From Saprospiraceae bacterium UBA6168 (GTDB lineage: Bacteria; Bacteroidota; Bacteroidia; Chitinophagales; Saprospiraceae), in contig DIUC01000057.1 in the NCBI GenBank assembly GCA_002435785.1, forward strand, positions 18,109-82,108: a DNA stretch of 64,000 nucleotides. Direction: 5' to 3'. A model generated the notes under the pieces. The model was given only the letters and a program-made list of their open reading frames with translations. It made no database searches and was not told where the DNA came from. Shown here one piece after another: positions 9,118-16,737 of the stretch. Each line of letters starts with the position of its first letter. Within the stretch, counting starts at the first letter, position 1. The translations under genes were made by a program, and so were the position numbers.

Positions 9118-9456
9118 TCAGGCAGCCAAATCCTCCACCAATTTGGAGATTTGCCCCAAGCGATCCTTGTCCAAGCCATAAAAGATGAACTTGCCTTGGC
9201 GTTCTGTGGCGACTACACCAGCCCTGCGCAGGATGGCCAAGTGCTGTGAAGCTACGCTTTGTTCGAGCCGCAATTTGATGTAGATGTCTGTCACGGTCAT
9301 TTTTTCATTCTCTTCCAGTAAGTCAATGACCCGTTGGCGGAGTTTGTGATTGATGGCCCTGAGCACCAGTACGGCTTTGCGCAGTTCAGCGTAGTCGAGC
9401 TGGATTTCTTCTTTTCCCTTCTTGAGCACAATTGTCTCGCTTTTTTGCTTTCTCAT
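9118..9456 (-). CDS. ArsR/SmtB-type winged-helix regulator (paralogue 2)
   Basis: 112-residue regulator, clearly related to the 8529-8846 protein: both share LEQS(I/V)(T/A)SQHL(R/A)ILRRAG-type recognition helices and a GKFI(H/F)Y wing. No cysteines are present, so metal sensing through thiols is unlikely. The start at 9456 has MRKQK, close to the MRKAK start of paralogue 1, which supports both start choices. A perfect 14-bp palindrome lies 33 bases upstream and could be its own operator. The 242-base gap to tsaB is very AT-rich and has nothing else I can name. Confidence 0.85.
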   Translation of the reverse strand: MRKQKSETIVLKKGKEEIQLDYAELRKAVLVLRAINHKLRQRVIDLLEENEKMTVTDIYIKLRLEQSVASQHLAILRRAGVVATERQGKFIFYGLDKDRLGQISKLVEDLAA

Positions 9457-9488
9457 ATTATGTTTTTTTAAAAAACTGGTTAAAAAAT

Positions 9489-9502
9489 TGTTGTTAACAA
9501 CA
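9489..9502. promoter_or_regulatory. palindrome, candidate operator for the ArsR-type gene
   Basis: TGTTGTTAACAACA is a perfect 14-bp palindrome 33 bases upstream of the start of the minus-strand ArsR-type gene. Winged-helix dimers of this family bind such sites in their own promoters; binding here is inferred. Confidence 0.4.
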
Positions 9503-9698
9503 TTTAAGTTTTCTCAAATTAATAAAATCTTCATACCTGCAAACCAAGAACTATACCAATCGAAGTGATAACAGTCGCTTGTAATGCTTAAAGCCCCCAA
9601 AGTCAGTGCGAAAATAAACGCACATTTTTAAAATTCAAAGAAAATTAAAAGTAATTTTTTATCTTATATGAAATCATTTGTGCCTAACAATCAATAAT

Positions 9699-10403
9699 TT
9701 AGCTCGATTTTGGCCGTGCGGAGGTAATGTTTGGTACCTTTAGGTAGCATGGGACTGCGTAGGCCACATCTTCGAAATTCTTATTCAAAAATGCAGTCAT
9801 AGCTTGTGAAATTATTTGCGTTGCATTGCATTTTTTCACCTTGCTGAATGTTGCCAAGGGGGTGTTGAACGCCATTTTGCACTTCTCGGCCCCATTTCCA
9901 CAGAAAATTATTCGTTGTCCACGATCAAAGTAAGTCCCAAACGAACTGCCATCAATCACCATTGGCTGTGGCTCGAGGAGGGCGTTGCCAGCCGCATCGA
10001 AAAGCGCCGTGTACACTTCCATCCGCCGGGCATCAATCATTGGGCAGTAGAGGGTTTGTGGGTCTTGTTCGTGGGCTGCTTCGCTGGCTGCGCTGGCCAA
10101 AGCTGCCAACGTGCTGACGGTGATGAGCGGCTTGTCCAGTGCAAAGCAGATTCCCTTTGCCGTAGAGAAGCCTACCCTCAGTGAGGTATATGATCCCGGC
10201 CCTTGGCTTACGGCTACGGCATCAAGGTCCTTTAGGTCGAGTCCAGCCTCCTCCATGCAGCGCTGGATGAGCACTGTGATGACCCTTGAGTGCTCGTTTT
10301 CTCCGGTGGACTCGTGCAATGCAAGCACTTCCTTGCCCCTGCTTAGGCACACGGAACACACGCTCGTTGCCGCTTCAATATTTAAGATGATTGGAACTGT
10401 CAA
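9699..10403 (-). CDS. tsaB: tRNA threonylcarbamoyladenosine biosynthesis protein TsaB
   Basis: Scaffold partner of TsaD in the complex that puts the t6A modification on A37 of ANN-decoding tRNAs. 234 residues, usual for the family. The ASKHA-fold N terminus (LNIEAATSVCSVCLS), the ENEHSR segment (about 35-40) and the VSQGPGSYTSLRVGFSTAKG motif (about 65-84) are all conserved. No ATG lies near the N terminus in frame. The TTG at 10401-10403 (MTVPIILNIE) gives the family-typical beginning and is the likely start. Divergent from prfA, whose promoter region overlaps the 5' end of this gene. Confidence 0.92.
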   Translation of the reverse strand: MTVPIILNIEAATSVCSVCLSRGKEVLALHESTGENEHSRVITVLIQRCMEEAGLDLKDLDAVAVSQGPGSYTSLRVGFSTAKGICFALDKPLITVSTLAALASAASEAAHEQDPQTLYCPMIDARRMEVYTALFDAAGNALLEPQPMVIDGSSFGTYFDRGQRIIFCGNGAEKCKMAFNTPLATFSKVKKCNATQIISQAMTAFLNKNFEDVAYAVPCYLKVPNITSARPKSS

Positions 10404-10409
10404 AATCGC

Positions 10410-10443
10410 TTGGTATTTTCGGTCGTTTAAATTCCTATTTTTG
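10410..10443 (+). promoter_or_regulatory. promoter for prfA
   Basis: TTG at 10410-10412 and TATTTTTG at 10436-10443, 23 bases apart, fit the Bacteroidota -33/-7 pattern. Transcription would start near 10450, giving prfA a leader of about 160 bases. The box sits just upstream of the divergent tsaB start. Confidence 0.55.
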
Positions 10444-10610
10444 CACCCACAACCTTGATTTTCATTCAGCCACTTTATGAACGCTTACCTGTTTCAACGT
10501 TTTTTGTAGCTACGCTCAATCTTTTCTCCCACCTCCGATGGGAGTATCGGCCTTCCATTATTCAACATTGCTGGGCACCATATTCCGGCGCAAAAGTCAA
10601 AAAAAATCGC

Positions 10611-11681
<1,071 letters not shown>

Positions 11682-11860
11682 ACGGAGGCCAATCCTGGCC
11701 AGCCTTTCTTCCAAACTTTTGCTGGGTGTTTTTAATTCGCTTTGTTACTTTGCTCAAAAGTAATGAGCCATCTTTTTTTTGTTTAAATGTTCCACCTAAA
11801 TGTTTAAACAAAAAAAATAAAACTCTGTTACACTTCTTCTTCTCGCAAGAAAGCAAAAAA

Positions 11861-13339
11861 ATGATTTTGGCAAAAAAAGTAATTGTAATCGGTTCTGGCT
11901 TTTCGGGTTTGGCCACCGCAAGCTGTCTGGCACAGCAGGGTTTTGAGGTGACTGTACTCGAAAAAAACGACGCCCCTGGTGGCCGTGCCCGCAAGTTCGA
12001 GGCGGCGGGGTTCACATTCGACATGGGACCGAGCTGGTATTGGATGCCCGATGTCTTTGAGGATTACTTCAACCTGTTTGGCAAAAAAGCCTCCGACTAT
12101 TACGACCTCGTGCGCCTTGACCCTTCCTACCGTATATTTTTTGGTGAAAAAGACGAAATGGACGTTCCCGCTGGGGTGGAGGCGCTATGCCAAATGTTCG
12201 AGCGGGAGGAGCCTGGAAGTAGCGCCAAGCTGCGCCAATTTTTGAGCGAAGCGAAGTACAAATACGAAGTGGGCATGGGCGATTTCGTGCGCAAGCCCAG
12301 CTTGTCCATCTGGGAATTCGCCGATTGGCGGATACTGGCCAGCATGTTCCGGCTGCAGATGTTCAGCTCGCTGTCGTCGCATGTGCGGTCACTTTTTACC
12401 AACAAAAAACTCATCGAGCTGCTGGAATTCCCCGTGCTGTTCCTCGGTGCCACACCGGAGAACACCCCTGCCATGTACAGCTTGATGAACTACGCCGACA
12501 TGGCGCTTGGGACTTGGTACCCTATGGGCGGCATGACGAAGATTATTGAGGGCATGGTGTCGCTGGCCGAGGAACTTGGCGTGAAAATCTGCCTCGGCGA
12601 GGAAGTGAACCAAATCTTCGTGCCAAATGGTCACGCCACAAAAGTCATCACAAACAAGGGCGAACACGCTGCCGATGTGGTGGTTGGCGGTGCCGATTAC
12701 CACCATGTCGAACAGCATCTGCTGGATGGGCAGGTGCGCCAATATTCCGAAAAGTACTGGGACAAGCGGGTGATGGCGCCGTCGAGCCTGTTGTTTTACC
12801 TCGGCGTGAACAAACGCTTGAAGGGCCTGCTGCACCACAATCTTTTCTTCGACAAGGACTTCAAGCAACATGCGGTGGAGATATACGAAGACCCTGCCTG
12901 GCCGACCGACCCGCTGTTCTACGTCTGCGCCCCGTCTGTCACCGATGCATCCGTGGCGCCAGTGGGTTGCGAGAATCTCTTCGTGCTGATTCCCTTGGCG
13001 CCCGACCTCCAAGACACGGAGGAACTCCGGGAGCGGTATTTCGACATCGTGATGCAGCGATTGGAGAGCCTGACCGGACAAGATGTTCGCAATTCGATAG
13101 TGTACAAGCGCTCTTTTGCCCACAATGACTTCAAAAAGGACTATCACGCTTTCAAGGGCAATGCCTACGGATTGGCCAACACCCTCCTGCAAACCGCATT
13201 TCTGAAGCCAAGGATAAAGAGCAAAAAAGTAGCAAACCTTTACTATACCGGCCAACTCACCGCTCCTGGCCCCGGCGTGCCTCCGTCGCTGATTTCGGGG
13301 CAGGTCGTGGCAGGACTGATTGCAAAGAACCACGGCTAA
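11861..13339 (+). CDS. crtI: phytoene desaturase (CrtI family)
   Basis: FAD-dependent carotenoid desaturase that converts phytoene to lycopene (or a less desaturated product) at the membrane. 492 residues. The N-terminal FAD-binding motif VIVIGSGFSGLATA (8-21) and the E/R-rich stretch after it are typical, as is the C-terminal TGQLTAPGPGVPPSLISGQ segment that closes the FAD site. The ATG at 11861 is 8 residues before the motif; the in-frame upstream extension is AT-rich and unconserved. First gene of a likely operon with crtB (36 bases on) and the CrtZ gene. The number of desaturation steps cannot be read from sequence. Confidence 0.93.
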   Translation: MILAKKVIVIGSGFSGLATASCLAQQGFEVTVLEKNDAPGGRARKFEAAGFTFDMGPSWYWMPDVFEDYFNLFGKKASDYYDLVRLDPSYRIFFGEKDEMDVPAGVEALCQMFEREEPGSSAKLRQFLSEAKYKYEVGMGDFVRKPSLSIWEFADWRILASMFRLQMFSSLSSHVRSLFTNKKLIELLEFPVLFLGATPENTPAMYSLMNYADMALGTWYPMGGMTKIIEGMVSLAEELGVKICLGEEVNQIFVPNGHATKVITNKGEHAADVVVGGADYHHVEQHLLDGQVRQYSEKYWDKRVMAPSSLLFYLGVNKRLKGLLHHNLFFDKDFKQHAVEIYEDPAWPTDPLFYVCAPSVTDASVAPVGCENLFVLIPLAPDLQDTEELRERYFDIVMQRLESLTGQDVRNSIVYKRSFAHNDFKKDYHAFKGNAYGLANTLLQTAFLKPRIKSKKVANLYYTGQLTAPGPGVPPSLISGQVVAGLIAKNHG

Positions 13340-13375
13340 AACTTTAAACTAAAAACGAAACTAACTGGCTTGACC

Positions 13376-14212
13376 ATGCTAAATCTATACAATACCACTT
13401 GTCAAGAATGCAGCCGCCTCATCACCCAGCGGTACAGCACTTCCTTTTCGATGGGCATAAAGGCATTTGACCCAAAAATCAGGATGCCAGTGTATGCCAT
13501 TTATGGCTTCGTGCGGTTTGCCGATGAAATCGTGGACACCTTTCATGGCTTCCCAAAGGCAAACCTGCTGCAGCGGTTCCGGGAGGATACTTACACGGCC
13601 ATCCGGGAGGGCATCAGCCTGAATCCCGTACTTCATGCCTTTCAGGAAGTGGTGCACCGCTATGGCATCGAGCAGGAGTTGATTGACGCCTTTCTTGACA
13701 GCATGGAAATGGACCTGCACCATAGTTATTATGGAAGCGACCTGTACGAAAAATACATCTACGGTTCGGCGGAGGTAGTGGGCCTGATGTGCCTGCGGGT
13801 ATTTTGCGAGGGCGATAGGGAACTTTACGACCGGCTGAAATCGCCTGCCCGAAGCCTCGGTGCAGCCTTCCAGAAAATCAACTTCCTGCGGGACCTGAAG
13901 AGCGATTTTGACGACCGGGGCCGGGTTTATTTCCCTGGGGTGGACTTCAACACATTCACGCAAGCGGAAAAGGAGACCATCGAGACAGAAATAAAAAAAG
14001 ACTTCGACGATGCCTATCTCGGCATCGTGCAATTGCCAAAGAGCGCCCGTTTTGGTGTATATTTGGCCTATGTTTACTACTTGAATTTGTTCAAGAAAAT
14101 TCGCCGAACGGCGGCGGCAAAGGTCAAGGAACAGCGCATCCGGGTGAACGACGGCAAGAAGATTTACCTGCTGTGCAGCTCTGCGGTTCGCATGAGTTTG
14201 AACATGCTTTAA
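13376..14212 (+). CDS. crtB: phytoene synthase
   Basis: Condenses two geranylgeranyl diphosphates head to head into phytoene, the first committed carotenoid step. 278 residues. Both aspartate-rich Mg-diphosphate motifs are visible: ADEIVDTFHG (about 46-55) and NFLRDLKSDFDDRGRVYFP (about 168-186). The ATG at 13376 follows a TTG start option two codons upstream. It lies 36 bases after crtI and 64 bases before crtZ, so one transcript is likely. The order desaturase-synthase-hydroxylase matches a small Bacteroidota pigment cluster; no lycopene cyclase gene is within the window. Confidence 0.95.
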   Translation: MLNLYNTTCQECSRLITQRYSTSFSMGIKAFDPKIRMPVYAIYGFVRFADEIVDTFHGFPKANLLQRFREDTYTAIREGISLNPVLHAFQEVVHRYGIEQELIDAFLDSMEMDLHHSYYGSDLYEKYIYGSAEVVGLMCLRVFCEGDRELYDRLKSPARSLGAAFQKINFLRDLKSDFDDRGRVYFPGVDFNTFTQAEKETIETEIKKDFDDAYLGIVQLPKSARFGVYLAYVYYLNLFKKIRRTAAAKVKEQRIRVNDGKKIYLLCSSAVRMSLNML

Positions 14213-14213
14213 C

Positions 14214-14271
14214 AAGGATTGACAGTGGAGGGCAACGTTAGCGTCCTCAATCTTTCAATCCATCAATCCTT
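14214..14271 (+). repeat. short inverted repeat, crtB-crtZ junction
   Basis: AAGGATTGA (14214-14222, starting one base after the crtB stop) pairs with TCAATCCTT (14263-14271, ending 5 bases before the crtZ ATG). It has the same stop-to-start geometry as the longer cassettes elsewhere, but only 9 bp are perfect. Confidence 0.6.
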
Positions 14272-14276
14272 CGAAA

Positions 14277-14807
14277 ATGGTTCTCAAAAATATCCTCATC
14301 ACGTTGGCCACGGTAGGCGGCATGGAGTTCGTGGCATGGTTTGCCCACAAGTACATCATGCACGGGTTCGGCTGGAAATGGCACGAAGACCACCACCGCC
14401 CCGACTTCAAGGAAGGTAGGTGGTTTGAAAAAAACGACCTTTTCTTCCTCGTTTTTGCCACGCCGGGCATCACCGGTATCTTGCTTGGAACGCTTACGGC
14501 ATACACATCGCTGTTCTACGTAGGGGTGGGCATCACCATTTACGGGGCCATTTATTTCCTCATCCACGATGTGTACATCCACCAGCGCTTCGAGTGGTTC
14601 CGGCAATTGGACTCGAAGTACAGCCGGGCCATACTGCGGGCGCACGGGTCGCACCACGCCGTTCAGACAAAGGAGGATTGCGAGTCCTTTGGATTATTGG
14701 TGGTGAACCCGAAATATTTCAAGAAAAGGAGTGAGTGGGGGAAGAAGGAAGGAAGCGCAAAACCAGTCGGGGCGTCCAAGGTATCAGCAGGGGCAAGTGC
14801 GCATTGA
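14277..14807 (+). CDS. crtZ: beta-carotene hydroxylase (CrtZ-type fatty acid hydroxylase superfamily)
   Basis: Membrane di-iron hydroxylase that adds hydroxyl groups at C3/C3' of beta-ionone rings, giving zeaxanthin from beta-carotene. 176 residues with hydrophobic segments and the full set of histidine clusters: HKYIMH (about 24-29), HEDHH (36-40), HDVYIHQR (near 98-105) and HGSHH (near 123-127). The C-terminal ~25 residues are Ala/Ser/Lys-rich and variable. Third gene of the crt cluster. The substrate requires a cyclase that must be encoded elsewhere. No terminator is obvious right after it; a repeat-rich region follows. Confidence 0.92.
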   Translation: MVLKNILITLATVGGMEFVAWFAHKYIMHGFGWKWHEDHHRPDFKEGRWFEKNDLFFLVFATPGITGILLGTLTAYTSLFYVGVGITIYGAIYFLIHDVYIHQRFEWFRQLDSKYSRAILRAHGSHHAVQTKEDCESFGLLVVNPKYFKKRSEWGKKEGSAKPVGASKVSAGASAH

Positions 14808-14987
14808 TTTAGTTGAAATGCAGTCCTCTACGCCCGATTTGTGCGAGTTAACCCACCAAATGCCTGGCCTGCTCCCTCACAAATAATTGCGATACCGCTC
14901 ACGCCAAAACCCCCTTCCTCGCCGAAAACGCCCGTTTTTGCGTTAAAATGCAACGGATTGTTTCAAAAAGCTCCTATTCACTCTTTA
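14808..14987. other. non-coding stretch after crtZ
   Basis: No gene I can support. The 102-codon frame that begins with GTG here runs into the 21-nt repeats and looks like chance. The sequence becomes AT-rich towards 14,980. Confidence 0.5.
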
Positions 14988-15231
14988 AAAGTTGATTTGT
15001 TCTCAATCAAAGTTGACTTGTCGTCATTGAAAGTTGATTTGTTCTCAATCAAAGTTGACTTGTCGTCAATGAAAGTTCATTTTTCGTCGTTAATACCCCA
15101 TTTTTTGTTTTTAAAAGTTCATTTGTCATCAATGACAAATGAACTTTGATTGACGACAAATGAACTATTAAACACATAAAATGGTGTTTTAAACACATAT
15201 TGTTGACTTTGATTGACGACAAATGAACTAT
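14988..15231. repeat. 21-nt tandem repeats with inverted copies
   Basis: Five consecutive 21-nt units of the form AAAGTTGAYTTGTYSTCAWT+S start at 14988, 15009, 15030, 15051 and 15072. A further unit starts at 15114. The sequence then turns into the reverse complement: AAAGTTCATTTGTCAT (15114-15129) pairs perfectly with 15132-15147 around a 2-base loop. A 26-base stretch at 15143-15168 recurs exactly at 15206-15231, 63 bases (three units) on. It lies in the spacer upstream of the 255-residue unknown gene. Confidence 0.9.
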
Positions 15232-15364
15232 GATTGACTAATTTACAAAAAATTATAAAAATTACTACCTTTTTTAACCGAAACACTTGACAAAAAGAAC
15301 CTATGTTTTGATATTTGGCTCGGCAACAACGACTTTCTTTTTCACCATTTAAATCAATCAAAAC

Positions 15365-16132
15365 ATGGCAGGAAGACTCTTCACGGTTGTGATTCCAAGG
15401 CAACCCGACCCAACCAACACGCTTGGCACCGACATCCTCTCCAAGCACACCGCCGACGGGGCGGCAAGCCCCATCCCCGCCGCAATGGCCACCCAGCTTC
15501 AAGCCAAGCTGGACGAAGGCGACGCCAAATACACCCTGCAAAAGGACTTGGACAAGTGGAAGGAAAAGTACACCGAGGAGCGCAACCTCCTACTCGGCCT
15601 CGATGTCAACCAGACGTCCAACACCGAGGGCACCGTCCTTTTTTACGTCACCTCCATCCGGGACTTCCTCCTCGGCCAGTTCCGAGGCGCGGAGCGCAAG
15701 CTCGGCGATTGGGGGTTCATCGTCAACTCGCCGAAGGGCAAGCCACAGGTCAACATCCCCCGCAACCCAGAAAAGCTCATCAAGCTGGGCCAGGGCATCA
15801 TCAGAAAGCACGAGGAGGACGACGAGGCCAGCATCCTCACCAGCTTCAACATGGCCGCAATGGCCACCCTCGTCACGAACGCCGACACTAACAACGGCCT
15901 GGCCGCCAAGGCCAACCGCGATAAGGAGAAAGCCACCCAGGCCCGCAACATCGCCCTCGGCACCGCCAAAGGGCAGAACAGGAAGACCGTTGGCACGGCG
16001 ATATACCTCATCTGCTCCATCCGCGACATCCTGCTCGGCATCTACCGGGGCCGCGAGCAAAGCCTCGGCGACTGGGGCTTCGAGGTCAACTTCAACTCCA
16101 CAACGCCGCCGCCGCCGCCGCCCGGCGTTTGA
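15365..16132 (+). CDS. unknown protein, two internal repeats (255 aa)
   Basis: I do not recognise a named family. The 255 residues consist of two homologous halves of ~120 residues, each ending in a very similar segment: SIRDFLLGQFRGAERKLGDW then GFIVN (about 98-122) and SIRDILLGIYRGREQSLGDW then GFEVN (about 217-241). Each half starts with a helical, Ala-rich stretch (SKHTADGAASPI; RKHEEDDEASIL). The C terminus is a proline run. There is no signal peptide or membrane segment, and it is probably helical and cytoplasmic. Codon use is GC-rich and C-ending, while the upstream spacer is AT-rich. A terminator follows at 16217-16255. It resembles the short repetitive unknown proteins scattered in Bacteroidota genomes. 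Confidence 0.8.
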   Translation: MAGRLFTVVIPRQPDPTNTLGTDILSKHTADGAASPIPAAMATQLQAKLDEGDAKYTLQKDLDKWKEKYTEERNLLLGLDVNQTSNTEGTVLFYVTSIRDFLLGQFRGAERKLGDWGFIVNSPKGKPQVNIPRNPEKLIKLGQGIIRKHEEDDEASILTSFNMAAMATLVTNADTNNGLAAKANRDKEKATQARNIALGTAKGQNRKTVGTAIYLICSIRDILLGIYRGREQSLGDWGFEVNFNSTTPPPPPPGV

Positions 16133-16167
16133 GTTGGCAGTTCGACAGTTGGCAGTTGGCAGTCAGT
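16131..16167. repeat. dispersed repeat, left arm (AGTTGGCAGTT family)
   Basis: 37 bases of GTTGGCAGTT-type words overlap the TGA of the 255-residue gene. The reverse complement is at 16290-16341 (with a ~15-base insertion), so the pair brackets the terminator at 16217-16255. A 24-base part is identical to 28321-28344 in the opposite orientation. Confidence 0.9.
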
Positions 16168-16216
16168 CTTAGAGTTGGCAGTTTGATAGTCAATTAGCAT
16201 AGCATCATTAAAATAA

Positions 16217-16255
16217 AAAGAGGGCTGGTATTCATTGCAGATACCAACCCTCTTT
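16217..16255 (+). terminator. rho-independent terminator
   Basis: AAAGAGGGCTGGTAT (16217-16231) pairs with 16241-16255 with one mismatch and a 9-base loop. The stem ends in a T run, 85 bases after the 255-residue gene. Confidence 0.8.
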
Positions 16256-16289
16256 CATTATAGCACGGCACCGACTAAACAACTGTCGA

Positions 16290-16341
16290 ACTGACTGCCA
16301 ACTGCCAACTGTCGAACTGCTAACTGAAGAACTGCCAACTC
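16290..16341. repeat. dispersed repeat, right arm (AGTTGGCAGTT family)
   Basis: Reverse complement of 16131-16167, made of ACTGCCAACT words, with an extra TGCTAACTGAAGAAC inside. The rest of the 605-base gap up to the adhesin gene holds the terminator, the promoter at 16395-16428 and otherwise nothing I can name. Confidence 0.85.
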
Positions 16342-16394
16342 AAATACGCTTCCGGCCTCATTTGTAGCTTGTTACAAAATCAGGAAAAAAAAAT

Positions 16395-16428
16395 TTGTCG
16401 GAGGTTCGTACAAAGTTTTCTACCTTTA
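16395..16428 (+). promoter_or_regulatory. promoter for the adhesin gene
   Basis: TTG (16395-16397) and TACCTTTA (16421-16428) are 23 bases apart. The -7 box differs from TAnnTTTG at the last base. It would give a leader of about 300 bases. Confidence 0.4.
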
Positions 16429-16737
16429 CAACCGATTTAAAATGGAGTGAAAACTTCATTTGGACTTTTATCATCCCATGAGCATTTTTTTACTATGAAA
16501 CCGATTGTAGTCCTTTTACAAACCCATCTCCTGTTTTCTTCTTTTACCCGGCATTTGGCTTTTTTGCTGCCGTGCCAAATTCTCCATGAATAAAAAACGA
16601 GGCTGATACTGTAGATTTGCCAGAGATGTTTGGTGAACAGTACGACTTGTTTTTTCGTAAAGGAAACTACATCGCTTTCCAAGTCAAGGAATCCCGGAAT
16701 CCATCTTTTTTAAATTTTAAACGTAAAAAAACGAGGT

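Noticed and set aside
14841..15149. 102-residue plus-strand open frame with LKVDLFS-type heptads
   Set aside because: It begins with GTG in non-coding DNA and its pattern is simply the translation of the 21-nt repeats.
16437..16682. 81-residue minus-strand frame
   Set aside because: Located in the adhesin leader, atypical composition, no start context and no resemblance to proteins.
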